Shown: positions 46,798-59,291, counted from the stretch's first letter. The stretch: DNA of 64,000 nucleotides from Clavelina lepadiformis (GCF_947623445.1 NC_135241.1:7318501-7382500), one strand, 5' to 3'. The notes: generated from the sequence alone by a model not told the origin. Numbers and translations: made by a program.

Positions 46798-46863
46798 TTC
46801 CGTGTGCGGGAGCATATAATGAGTCGAAGAAAATTTGTTCAGAGCCGCGGCAATGCTGTGGCC
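46780..46863 (+). pseudogene. U5: 3' fragment of U5 snRNA after LINE copy 1
   Basis: U5 nt 37-120 with Sm-like site and 3' hairpin but no promoter of its own. It has GTGCGGG where all other 657 bp units have GTGCCGG; that G is otherwise seen only in the 642 bp units at 55.3-58.6 kb. Confidence 0.92.
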
Positions 46864-49800
46864 AAACCTTATGATCATCAACTGCAAAATTTGGAATCAC
46901 ATTTGTGAGTGGATGCCATCACAAAGACTTTCAAGGTGTTACCTGTTCAAAACGCTTTTATATCAGCCAACCGAACCGATCTACGTTTCCATCGCTCCAC
47001 AAATTTGAGAATCTACCTGCTGAATATTCTTATCAATCTCCTTGATCGTGCAGCTTTGCGCAGAGGCGATACCGTAGCTGATGAGGAACTTCCGAGGCGC
47101 GGTTATTGCTAGTTGAAAACTATACCCAATACCCCGCCCTTTCGGCTCTTACAGAGACGATTGAGGCAATATCTGAAGAATTCCGTGGAATTCCTATGTT
47201 GCTTATACTCCAGGGTCCAGACGTCTGCTTGCAGCACGCAGACCTTCACTCTTTACGAAAGCAAATCATAATGAACGGAATGAGTCTAAATAAGTAGTTC
47301 AACTGTTCAAGTCACAGTGTGTTGTTAAACGTTTAAAACGGCCAACCACAAACTGTAGTCAAAACGTTCGGTATAGTGTCGTAAGTGGACAAGCCAGAAG
47401 CCACTCTGGCTTCAGCGCATTCAACGTGTAAATCTTTCGCCTTTTACTAAAGATTTCCGTGTGCCGGAGCATATAATGAGTCGAAGAAAATTTGTTCAGA
47501 GCCGCGGCAATGCTGTGGCCAAACCTTATGATCATCAACTGCAAAATTTGGAATCGCATTTGTGAGTGGATGCCATCACAAAGACTTTCAAGGTGTTACC
47601 TGTTCAAAACGCTTTTATATCAGCCAACCGAACCGATCTACGTTTCCATCGCTCCACAAATTTGAGAATCTACCTGCTGAATATTCTTATCAATCTCCTT
47701 GATCGTGCAGCTTTGCGCAGAGGCGATACCGTAGCTGATGAGGAACTTCCGAGGCGCGGTTATTGCTAGTTGAAAACTATACCCAATACCCCGCCCTTTC
47801 GGCTCTTACAGAGACGATTGAGGCAATATCTGAAGAATTCCGTGGAATTCCTATGTTGCTTATACTCCAGGGTCCAGACGTCTGCTTGCAGCACGCAGAC
47901 CTTCACTCTTTACGAAAGCAAATCATAATGAACGGAATGAGTCTAAATAAGTAGTTCAACTGTTCAAGTCACAGTGTGTTGTTAAACGTTTAAAACGGCC
48001 AACCACAAACTGTAGTCAAAACGTTCGGTATAGTGTCGTAAGTGGACAAGCCAGAAGCCACTCTGGCTTCAGCGCATTCAACGTGTAAATCTTTCGCCTT
48101 TTACTAAAGATTTCCGTGTGCCGGAGCATATAATGAGTCGAAGAAAATTTGTTCAGAGCCGCGGCAATGCTGTGGCCAAACCTTATGATCATCAACTGCA
48201 AAATTTGGAATCACATTTGTGAGTGGATGCCATCACAAAGACTTTCAAGGTGTTACCTGTTCAAAACGCTTTTATATCAGCCAACCGAACCGATCTACGT
48301 TTCCATCGCTCCACAAATTTGAGAATCTACCTGCTGAATATTCTTATCAATCTCCTTGATCGTGCAGCTTTGCGCAGAGGCGATACCGTAGCTGATGAGG
48401 AACTTCCGAGGCGCGGTTATTGCTAGTTGAAAACTATACCCAATACCCCGCCCTTTCGGCTCTTACAGAGACGATTGAGGCAATATCTGAAGAATTCCGT
48501 GGAATTCCTATGTTGCTTATACTCCAGGGTCCAGACGTCTGCTTGCAGCACGCAGACCTTCACTCTTTACGAAAGCAAATCATAATGAACGGAATGAGTC
48601 TAAATAAGTAGTTCAACTGTTCAAGTCACAGTGTGTTGTTAAACGTTTAAAACGGCCAACCACAAACTGTAGTCAAAACGTTCGGTATAGTGTCGTAAGT
48701 GGACAAGCCAGAAGCCACTCTGGCTTCAGCGCATTCAACGTGTAAATCTTTCGCCTTTTACTAAAGATTTCCGTGTGCCGGAGCATATAATGAGTCGAAG
48801 AAAATTTGTTCAGAGCCGCGGCAATGCTGTGGCCAAACCTTATGATCATCAACTGCAAAATTTGGAATCACATTTGTGAGTGGATGCCATCACAAAGACT
48901 TTCAAGGTGTTACCTGTTCAAAACGCTTTTATATCAGCCAACCGAACCGATCTACGTTTCCATCGCTCCACAAATTTGAGAATCTACCTGCTGAATATTC
49001 TTATCAATCTCCTTGATCGTGCAGCTTTGCGCAGAGGCGATACCGTAGCTGATGAGGAACTTCCGAGGCGCGGTTATTGCTAGTTGAAAACTATACCCAA
49101 TACCCCGCCCTTTCGGCTCTTACAGAGACGATTGAGGCAATATCTGAAGAATTCCGTGGAATTCCTATGTTGCTTATACTCCAGGGTCCAGACGTCTGCT
49201 TGCAGCACGCAGACCTTCACTCTTTACGAAAGCAAATCATAATGAACGGAATGAGTCTAAATAAGTAGTTCAACTGTTCAAGTCACAGTGTGTTGTTAAA
49301 CGTTTAAAACGGCCAACCACAAACTGTAGTCAAAACGTTCGGTATAGTGTCGTAAGTGGACAAGCCAGAAGCCACTCTGGCTTCAGCGCATTCAACGTGT
49401 AAATCTTTCGCCTTTTACTAAAGATTTCCGTGTGCCGGAGCATATAATGAGTCGAAGAAAATTTGTTCAGAGCCGCGGCAATGCTGTGGCCAAACCTTAT
49501 GATCATCAACTGCAAAATTTGGAATCACATTTGTGAGTGGATGCCATCACAAAGACTTTCAAGGTGTTACCTGTTCAAAACGCTTTTATATCAGCCAACC
49601 GAACCGATCTACGTTTCCATCGCTCCACAAATTTGAGAATCTACCTGCTGAATATTCTTATCAATCTCCTTGATCGTGCAGCTTTGCGCAGAGGCGATAC
49701 CGTAGCTGATGAGGAACTTCCGAGGCGCGGTTATTGCTAGTTGAAAACTATACCCAATACCCCGCCCTTTCGGCTCTTACAGAGACGATTGAGGCAATAT

Positions 49801-52656
49801 CTGAAGAATTCCGTGGAATTCCTATGTTGCTTATACTCCAGGGTCCAGACGTCTGCTTGCAGCACGCAGACCTTCACTCTTTACGAAAGCAAATCATAAT
49901 GAACGGAATGAGTCTAAATAAGTAGTTCAACTGTTCAAGTCACAGTGTGTTGTTAAACGTTTAAAACGGCCAACCACAAACTGTAGTCAAAACGTTCGGT
50001 ATAGTGTCGTAAGTGGACAAGCCAGAAGCCACTCTGGCTTCAGCGCATTCAACGTGTAAATCTTTCGCCTTTTACTAAAGATTTCCGTGTGCCGGAGCAT
50101 ATAATGAGTCGAAGAAAATTTGTTCAGAGCCGCGGCAATGCTGTGGCCAAACCTTATGATCATCAACTGCAAAATTTGGAATCACATTTGTGAGTGGATG
50201 CCATCACAAAGACTTTCAAGGTGTTACCTGTTCAAAACGCTTTTATATCAGCCAACCGAACCGATCTACGTTTCCATCGCTCCACAAATTTGAGAATCTA
50301 CCTGCTGAATATTCTTATCAATCTCCTTGATCGTGCAGCTTTGCGCAGAGGCGATACCGTAGCTGATGAGGAACTTCCGAGGCGCGGTTATTGCTAGTTG
50401 AAAACTATACCCAATACCCCGCCCTTTCGGCTCTTACAGAGACGATTGAGGCAATATCTGAAGAATTCCGTGGAATTCCTATGTTGCTTATACTCCAGGG
50501 TCCAGACGTCTGCTTGCAGCACGCAGACCTTCACTCTTTACGAAAGCAAATCATAATGAACGGAATGAGTCTAAATAAGTAGTTCAACTGTTCAAGTCAC
50601 AGTGTGTTGTTAAACGTTTAAAACGGCCAACCACAAACTGTAGTCAAAACGTTCGGTATAGTGTCGTAAGTGGACAAGCCAGAAGCCACTCTGGCTTCAG
50701 CGCATTCAACGTGTAAATCTTTCGCCTTTTACTAAAGATTTCCGTGTGCCGGAGCATATAATGAGTCGAAGAAAATTTGTTCAGAGCCGCGGCAATGCTG
50801 TGGCCAAACCTTATGATCATCAACTGCAAAATTTGGAATCACATTTGTGAGTGGATGCCATCACAAAGACTTTCAAGGTGTTACCTGTTCAAAACGCTTT
50901 TATATCAGCCAACCGAACCGATCTACGTTTCCATCGCTCCACAAATTTGAGAATCTACCTGCTGAATATTCTTATCAATCTCCTTGATCGTGCAGCTTTG
51001 CGCAGAGGCGATACCGTAGCTGATGAGGAACTTCCGAGGCGCGGTTATTGCTAGTTGAAAACTATACCCAATACCCCGCCCTTTCGGCTCTTACAGAGAC
51101 GATTGAGGCAATATCTGAAGAATTCCGTGGAATTCCTATGTTGCTTATACTCCAGGGTCCAGACGTCTGCTTGCAGCACGCAGACCTTCACTCTTTACGA
51201 AAGCAAATCATAATGAACGGAATGAGTCTAAATAAGTAGTTCAACTGTTCAAGTCACAGTGTGTTGTTAAACGTTTAAAACGGCCAACCACAAACTGTAG
51301 TCAAAACGTTCGGTATAGTGTCGTAAGTGGACAAGCCAGAAGCCACTCTGGCTTCAGCGCATTCAACGTGTAAATCTTTCGCCTTTTACTAAAGATTTCC
51401 GTGTGCCGGAGCATATAATGAGTCGAAGAAAATTTGTTCAGAGCCGCGGCAATGCTGTGGCCAAACCTTATGATCATCAACTGCAAAATTTGGAATCACA
51501 TTTGTGAGTGGATGCCATCACAAAGACTTTCAAGGTGTTACCTGTTCAAAACGCTTTTATATCAGCCAACCGAACCGATCTACGTTTCCATCGCTCCACA
51601 AATTTGAGAATCTACCTGCTGAATATTCTTATCAATCTCCTTGATCGTGCAGCTTTGCGCAGAGGCGATACCGTAGCTGATGAGGAACTTCCGAGGCGCG
51701 GTTATTGCTAGTTGAAAACTATACCCAATACCCCGCCCTTTCGGCTCTTACAGAGACGATTGAGGCAATATCTGAAGAATTCCGTGGAATTCCTATGTTG
51801 CTTATACTCCAGGGTCCAGACGTCTGCTTGCAGCACGCAGACCTTCACTCTTTACGAAAGCAAATCATAATGAACGGAATGAGTCTAAATAAGTAGTTCA
51901 ACTGTTCAAGTCACAGTGTGTTGTTAAACGTTTAAAACGGCCAACCACAAACTGTAGTCAAAACGTTCGGTATAGTGTCGTAAGTGGACAAGCCAGAAGC
52001 CACTCTGGCTTCAGCGCATTCAACGTGTAAATCTTTCGCCTTTTACTAAAGATTTCCGTGTGCCGGAGCATATAATGAGTCGAAGAAAATTTGTTCAGAG
52101 CCGCGGCAATGCTGTGGCCAAACCTTATGATCATCAACTGCAAAATTTGGAATCACATTTGTGAGTGGATGCCATCACAAAGACTTTCAAGGTGTTACCT
52201 GTTCAAAACGCTTTTATATCAGCCAACCGAACCGATCTACGTTTCCATCGCTCCACAAATTTGAGAATCTACCTGCTGAATATTCTTATCAATCTCCTTG
52301 ATCGTGCAGCTTTGCGCAGAGGCGATACCGTAGCTGATGAGGAACTTCCGAGGCGCGGTTATTGCTAGTTGAAAACTATACCCAATACCCCGCCCTTTCG
52401 GCTCTTACAGAGACGATTGAGGCAATATCTGAAGAATTCCGTGGAATTCCTATGTTGCTTATACTCCAGGGTCCAGACGTCTGCTTGCAGCACGCAGACC
52501 TTCACTCTTTACGAAAGCAAATCATAATGAACGGAATGAGTCTAAATAAGTAGTTCAACTGTTCAAGTCACAGTGTGTTGTTAAACGTTTAAAACGGCCA
52601 ACCACAAACTGTAGTCAAAACGTTCGGTATAGTGTCGTAAGTGGACAAGCCAGAAG

Positions 52657-52760
52657 CCACTCAACGTGTAAATCTTTCGCCTTTTACTAAAGATTTCCGT
52701 GTGCCGGAGCATATAATGAGTCGAAGAAAATTTGTTCAGAGCCGCGGCAATGCTGTGGCC
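52657..52760 (+). pseudogene. U5: U5 snRNA pseudogene with 16 bp internal deletion
   Basis: CCACTC is followed directly by AACGTG; 16 bp of the 5' arm of stem I are gone (GGCTTC and GCGCA strands). Loop I and the 3' half are normal, but stem I cannot form. A two-base TC microhomology lies at the junction. The unit is 641 bp long as a result. Confidence 0.9.
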
Positions 52761-55561
52761 AAACCTTATGATCATCAACTGCAAAATTTGGAATCACATT
52801 TGTGAGTGGATGCCATCACAAAGACTTTCAAGGTGTTACCTGTTAAAAACGCTTTTATATCAGCCAACCGAACCGATCTACGTTTCCATCGCTCCACAAA
52901 TTTGAGAATCTACCTGCTGAATATTCTTATCAATCTCCTTGATCGTGCAGCTTTGCGCAGAGGCGATACCGTAGCTGATGAGGAACTTCCGAGGCGCGGT
53001 TATTGCTAGTTGAAAACTATACCCAATACCCCGCCCTTTCGGCTCTTACAGAGACGATTGAGGCAATATCTGAAGAATTCCGTGGAATTCCTATGTTGCT
53101 TATACTCCAGGGTCCAGACGTCTGCTTGCAGCACGCAGACATTCACTCTTTACGAAAGCAAATCATAATGAACGGAATGAGTCTAAATAAGTAGTTCAAC
53201 TGTTCAAGTCACAGTGTGTTGTTAAACGTTTAAAACGGCCAACCACAAACTGTAGTCAAAACGTTCGGTATAGTGTCGTAAGTGGACAAGCCAGAAGCCA
53301 CTCTGGCTTCAGCGCATTCAACGTGTAAATCTTTCGCCTTTTACTAAAGATTTCCGTGTGCCGGAGCATATAATGAGTCGAAGAAAATTTGTTCAGAGCC
53401 GCGGCAATGCTGTGGCCAAACCTTATGATCATCAACTGCAAAATTTGGAATCACATTTGTGAGTGGATGCCATCACAAAGACTTTCAAGGTGTTACCTGT
53501 TCAAAACGCTTTTATATCAGCCAACCGAACCGATCTACGTTTCCATCGCTCCACAAATTTGAGAATCTACCTGCTGAATATTCTTATCAATCTCCTTGAT
53601 CGTGCAGCTTTGCGCAGAGGCGATACCGTAGCTGATGAGGAACTTCCGAGGCGCGGTTATTGCTAGTTGAAAACTATACCCAATACCCCGCCCTTTCGGC
53701 TCTTACAGAGACGATTGAGGCAATATCTGAAGAATTCCGTGGAATTCCTATGTTGCTTATACTCCAGGGTCCAGACGTCTGCTTGCAGCACGCAGACATT
53801 CACTCTTTACGAAAGCAAATCATAATGAACGGAATGAGTCTAAATAAGTAGTTCAACTGTTCAAGTCACAGTGTGTTGTTAAACGTTTAAAACGGCCAAC
53901 CACAAACTGTAGTCAAAACGTTCGGTATAGTGTCGTAAGTGGACAAGCCAGAAGCCACTCTGGCTTCAGCGCATTCAACGTGTAAATCTTTCGCCTTTTA
54001 CTAAAGATTTCCGTGTGCCGGAGCATATAATGAGTCGAAGAAAATTTGTTCAGAGCCGCGGCAATGCTGTGGCCAAACCTTATGATCATCAACTGCAAAA
54101 TTTGGAATCACATTTGTGAGTGGATGCCATCACAAAGACTTTCAAGGTGTTACCTGTTCAAAACGCTTTTATATCAGCCAACCGAACCGATCTACGTTTC
54201 CATCGCTCCACAAATTTGAGAATCTACCTGCTGAATATTCTTATCAATCTCCTTGATCGTGCAGCTTTGCGCAGAGGCGATACCGTAGCTGATGAGGAAC
54301 TTCCGAGGCGCGGTTATTGCTAGTTGAAAACTATACCCAATACCCCGCCCTTTCGGCTCTTACAGAGACGATTGAGGCAATATCTGAAGAATTCCGTGGA
54401 ATTCCTATGTTGCTTATACTCCAGGGTCCAGACGTCTGCTTGCAGCACGCAGACCTTCACTCTTTACGAAAGCAAATCATAATGAACGGAATGAGTCTAA
54501 ATAAGTAGTTCAACTGTTCAAGTCACAGTGTGTTGTTAAACGTTTAAAACGGCCAACCACAAACTGTAGTCAAAACGTTCGGTATAGTGTCGTAAGTGGA
54601 CAAGCCAGAAGCCACTCTGGCTTCAGCGCATTCAACGTGTAAATCTTTCGCCTTTTACTAAAGATTTCCGTGTGCCGGAGCATATAATGAGTCGAAGAAA
54701 ATTTGTTCAGAGCCGCGGCAATGCTGTGGCCAAACCTTATGATCATCAACTGCAAAATTTGGAATCACATTTGTGAGTGGATGCCATCACAAAGACTTTC
54801 AAGGTGTTACCTGTTCAAAACGCTTTTATATCAGCCAACCGAACCGATCTACGTTTCCATCGCTCCACAAATTTGAGAATCTACCTGCTGAATATTCTTA
54901 TCAATCTCCTTGATCGTGCAGCTTTGCGCAGAGGCGATACCGTAGCTGATGAGGAACTTCCGAGGCGCGGTTATTGCTAGTTGAAAACTATACCCAATAC
55001 CCCGCCCTTTCGGCTCTTACAGAGACGATTGAGGCAATATCTGAAGAATTCCGTGGAATTCCTATGTTGCTTATACTCCAGACGACTGCTTGCTGCACGC
55101 AGACCTTCACTCTTGACGAAAGCAAATCATAATGAACGGAACGAGTCTAAATAAGTAGTTCAAGTCACAGTGTGTCGTTAAACGTTTAAAACGGCCAACC
55201 ACAAACTGTAGTCAAAACGTTCGGTATAGTGTCGTAAGTGGACAAGCCAGAAGCCTCTCTGGCTTCAGCGCATTCAACGTGTAAATCTTTCGCCTTTTAC
55301 TAAAGATTTCCGTGTGCGGGAGCATATAATGAGTCGAAGAAAATTTGTTAAGAGCCGCGGCAATGCTGTGGCCAAACCTTATGATCATCAACTGCAAAAT
55401 TTGGAATCACATTTGTGAGTGGATGCCATCACAAAGACTTTCAAGGTGTTACCTGTTCAAAACGCTTTTATATCAGCCAACCGAACCGATCTACGTTTCC
55501 ATCGCTCCACAAATTTGAGAATCTACCTGCTGAATATTCTTATCAATCTCCTTGATCTTGC

Positions 55562-55704
55562 AGCTTTGCGCAGAGGCGATACCGTAGCTGATGAGGAACT
55601 TCCTAGGCGCGGTTATTGCTAGTTGAAAACTATACCCAATACCCCGCCCTTTCGGCTCTTACAGAGACGATTGAGGCAATATCTGAAGAATTCCGTGGAA
55701 TTCC
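55562..55704 (+). ncRNA. U4: U4 snRNA variant G43T (642 bp unit)
   Basis: G43 to T (55604) alters one of the two sheared G-A pairs (A33-G43) of the 15.5K k-turn, which is expected to harm 15.5K binding. The base at -5 is T (GATCTTGC). Possibly a non-functional copy. Confidence 0.8.
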
Positions 55705-55895
55705 TATGTTGCTTATACTCCAGACGACTGCTTGCAGCACGCAGACCTTCACTCTTTACGAAAGCAAATCATAATGAACGGAACGAGTCTAAATAAGTAG
55801 TTCAAGTCACAGTGTGTCGTTAAACGTTTAAAACGGCCAACCACAAACTGTAGTCAAAACGTTCGGTATAGTGTCGTAAGTGGACAAGCCAGAAG

Positions 55896-56015
55896 CCACT
55901 CTGGCTTCAGCGCATTCAACGTGTAAATCTTTCGCCTTTTACTAAAGATTTTCCTGTGCGGGAGCATATAATGAGTCGAAGAAAATTTGTTAAGAGCCGC
56001 GGCAATGCTGTGGCC
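55896..56015 (+). ncRNA. U5: U5 snRNA variant with changes after the loop I stem (642 bp unit)
   Basis: ATTTCCGTG reads ATTTTCCTG here (C57T and G59C), plus GCGGG and TTAAGAGCC. The 56538 copy has only the first of these, so the units form a graded series. Confidence 0.8.
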
Positions 56016-57487
56016 AAACCTTATGATCATCAACTGCAAAATTTGGAATCACAGTTGTGAGTGGATGCCATCACAAAGACTTTCAAGGTGTTACCTGTTC
56101 AAAACGCTTTTATATCAGCCAACCGAACCGATCTACGTTTCCATCGCTCCACAAATTTGAGAATCTACCTGCTGAATATTCTTATCAATCTCCTTGATCT
56201 TGCAGCTTTGCGCAGAGGCGATACCGTAGCTGATGAGGAACTTCCGAGGCGCGGTTATTGCTAGTTGAAAACTATACCCAATACCCCGCCCTTTCGGCTC
56301 TTACAGAGACGATTGAGGCAATATCTGAAGAATTCCGTGGAATTCCTATGTTGCTTATACTCCAGACGACTGCTTGCAGCACGCAGACCTTCACTCTTTA
56401 CGAAAGCAAATCATAATGAACGGAACGAGTCTAAATAAGTAGTTCAAGTCACAGTGTGTCGTTAAACGTTTAAAACGGCCAACCACAATCTGTAGTCAAA
56501 ACTTTCGGTATAGTGTCGTAAGTGGACAAGCCAGAAGCCACTCTGGCTTCAGCGCATTCAACGTGTAAATCTTTCGCCTTTTACTAAAGATTTTCGTGTG
56601 CGGGAGCATATAATGAGTCGAAGAAAATTTGTTAAGAGCCGCGGCAATGCTGTGGCCAAACCTTATGATCATCAACTGCAAAATTTGGAATCACATTTGT
56701 GAGTGGATGCCATCACAAAGACTTTCAAGGTGTTACCTGTTCAAAACGCTTTTATATCAGCCAACCGAACCGATCTACGTTTCCATCGCTCCACAAATTT
56801 GAGAATCTACCTGCTGAATATTCTTATCAATCTCCTTGATCTTGCAGCTTTGCGCAGAGGCGATACCGTAGCTGATGAGGAACTTCCGAGGCGCGGTTAT
56901 TGCTAGTTGAAAACTATACCCAATACCCCGCCCTTTCGGCTCTTACAGAGACGATTGAGGCAATATCTGAAGAATTCCGTGGAATTCCAATGTTGCTTAT
57001 ACTCCAGACGTCTGCTTGCAGCACGCAGACCTTCACTCTTGACGAAAGCAAATCATAATGAACGGAATGAGTCTAAATAAGTAGTTCAAGTCACAGTGTG
57101 TCGTTAAACGTTTAAAACGGCCAACCACAAACTGTAGTCAAAACGTTCGGTATAGTGTCGTAAGTGGACAAGCCAGAAGCCACTCTGGCTTCAGCGCATT
57201 CAACGTGTAAATCTTTCGCCTTTTACTAAAGATTTCCGTGTGCGGGAGCATATAATGAGTCGAAGAAAATTTGTTCAGAGCCGCGGCAATGCTGTGGCCA
57301 AACCTTATGATCATCAACTGCAAAATTTGGAATCACATTTGTGAGTGGATGCCATCACAAAGACTTTCAAGGTGTTACCTGTTCAAAACGCTTTTATATC
57401 AACCAACCGAACCGATCTACGTTTCCATCGCTCCAAAAATTTCAGAATTTACCTGCTGAATATTCTTATCAATCTCCTTGATCGTGC

Positions 57488-57630
57488 AGCTTTGCGCAGA
57501 GGCGATACCGTAGCTGATGAGGAACTTCCGAGGCGCGGTTATTGCTAGTTGAAAACTATACCCAATACCCCGCCCTTTCGGCTCTTACAGAGACGATTGA
57601 GGCAATATCTGAAGAATTCCGTGGAATTCC
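57488..57630 (+). ncRNA. U4: U4 snRNA with altered PSE (642 bp unit)
   Basis: The U4 body is majority type and the -5 base is G as in 657 bp units. Its PSE at 57433 reads CCAAAAATTTCAG, two changes from the array form, with further changes nearby. The unit looks mosaic between the two unit types. Confidence 0.85.
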
Positions 57631-58129
57631 TATGTTGCTTATACTCCAGACGACTGCTTGCAGCACGCAGACCTTCACTCTTTACGAAAGCAAATCATAA
57701 TGAACGGAACGAGTCTAAATAAGTAGTTCAAGTCACAGTGTGTCGTTAAACGTTTAAAACGGCCAACCACAAACTGTAGTCAAAACGTTCGGTATAGTGT
57801 CGTAAGTGGACAAGCCAGAATCCACTCTGGCTTCAGCGCATTCAACGTGTAAATCTTTCGCCTTTTACTAAAGATTTCCGTGTGCGGGAGCATATAATGA
57901 GTCGAAGAAAATTTGTTAAGAGCCGCGGCAATGCTGTGGCCAAACCTTATGATCATCAACTGCAAAATTTGGAATCACATTTGTGAGTGGATGCCATCAC
58001 AAAGACTTTCAAGGTGTTACCTGTTCAAAACGCTTTTATATCAGCCAACCGAACCGATCTACGTTTCCATCGCTCCACAAATTTGAGAATCTACCTGCTG
58101 AATATTCTTATCAATCTCCTTGATCTTGC

Positions 58130-58272
58130 AGCTTTGCGCAGAGGCGATACCGTAGCTGATGAGGAACTTCCGAGCCGCGGTTATTGCTAGTTGAAAACTA
58201 TACCCAATACCCCGCCCTTTCGGCTCTTACAGAGACGATTGAGGCAATATCTGAAGAATTCCGTGGAATTCC
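58130..58272 (+). ncRNA. U4: U4 snRNA variant G46C (642 bp unit)
   Basis: CCGAGGCGCGG is changed to CCGAGCCGCGG: G46 to C breaks the C27-G46 pair of the stem next to the k-turn. The last U4 at 58772 shares it. Confidence 0.8.
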
Positions 58273-58771
58273 TATGTTGCTTATACTCCAGACGACTGCT
58301 TGCAGCACGCAGACCTTCACTCTTGACGAAAGCAAATCATAATGAACGGAACGAGTCTAAATAAGTAGTTCAAGTCACAGTGTGTCGTTAAACGTTTAAA
58401 ACGGCCAACCACAAACTGTAGTCAAAACGTTCGGTATAGTGTCGTAAGTGGACAAGCCAGAAGCCACTCTGGCTTCAGCGCATTCAACGTGTAAATCTTT
58501 CGCCTTTTACTAAAGATTTCCGTGTGCGGGAGCATATAATGAGTCGAAGAAAATTTGTTAAGAGCCGCGGCAATGCTGTGGCCAAACCTTATGATCATCA
58601 ACTGCAAAATTTGGAATCACATTTGTGAGTGGATGCCATCACAAAGACTTTCAAGGTGTTACCTGTTCAAAACGCTTTTATATCAGCCAACCGAACCGAT
58701 CTACGTTTCCATCGCTCCACAAATTTGAGAATCTACCTGCTGAATATTCTTATCAATCTCCTTGATCTTGC

Positions 58772-58914
58772 AGCTTTGCGCAGAGGCGATACCGTAGCTG
58801 ATGAGGAACTTCCGAGCCGCGGTTATTGCTAGTTGAAAACTATACCCAATACCCCGCCCTTTCGGCTCTTACAGAGACGATTGAGGCAATATCTGAAGAA
58901 TTCCGTGGAATTCA
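58772..58914 (+). ncRNA. U4: U4 snRNA variant G46C, last copy before LINE copy 2
   Basis: Shares G46C with the preceding U4 and also has the last base changed (GGAATTCA). The U5 after it is split by LINE copy 2. Confidence 0.8.
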
Positions 58915-59105
58915 AATGTTGCTTATACTCCAGACGTCTGCTTGCAGCACGCAGACCTTCACTCTTGACGAAAGCAAATCATAATGAACGGAATGAGTCT
59001 AAATAAGTAGTTCAAGTCACAGTGTGTCGTTAAACGTTTAAAACGGCCAACCACAAACTGTAGTCAAAACGTTCGGTATAGTGTCGTAAGTGGACAAGCC
59101 AGAAG

Positions 59106-59159
59106 CCACTCTGGCTTCAGCGCATTCAACGTGTAAATCTTTCGCCTTTTACTAAAGAT
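59106..59159 (+). pseudogene. U5: 5' fragment of U5 snRNA interrupted by LINE copy 2
   Basis: U5 nt 1-54, ending AAAGAT at 59159, exactly the same break as at 41175. The 18 bp at 59142-59159 should be the 5' copy of this insertion's target duplication; its partner is beyond the window. The upstream spacer is of the 642 bp type, unlike copy 1. Confidence 0.94.
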
Positions 59160-59291
59160 CGCTCAAATCAGTATTATTGAGTCACTCCTTCCGAAGAAAA
59201 CCAGTCAGTCTAAAGTTCTACCGGGAAGACAGAAGCAAAACCAGCTTGCTGGCTAAGCAAAAGGCAGCCTACGCCTTTTTACAGAATAGTC
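59160..59291 (+). other. LINE copy 2 5' UTR
   Basis: Same 132 bp as copy 1, beginning CGCTCAAATC directly after U5 AAAGAT. The exact match of the 5' end in both copies shows full-length insertion without 5' truncation. Confidence 0.8.

Larger units (their letters stand above)
46780..55080 (+). repeat. Array of U4-U5 units resumed after LINE copy 1 (657 bp type)
   Basis: U4 genes start at 47052, 47709, 48366, 49023, 49680, 50337, 50994, 51651, 52308, 52949, 53606, 54263 and 54920. Full U5 genes start at 47401, 48058, 48715, 49372, 50029, 50686, 51343, 52000, 53298, 53955 and 54612, with a deleted one at 52657. Sequence is the same majority type as 1-41175. The U4 at 54920 is still majority type; the switch to the 642 bp type occurs just past its 3' end. 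Confidence 0.95.
55081..59159 (+). repeat. Diverged block of 642 bp U4-U5 units
   Basis: Six full 642 bp periods plus the unit that LINE copy 2 interrupts. Relative to the 657 bp unit, 7 bp (CTCCAGGGTCCAGACG to CTCCAGACG) and 8 bp (TTCAACTGTTCAAGTC to TTCAAGTC) are lost, and TGTGTTGTT becomes TGTGTCGTT. U4 starts are 55562, 56204, 56846, 57488, 58130 and 58772; full U5 starts are 55254, 55896, 56538, 57180, 57822 and 58464. U5 has GTGCGGG and usually TTAAGAGCC. These units differ from one another more than the 657 bp units do, which suits the edge of an array. Confidence 0.93.
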
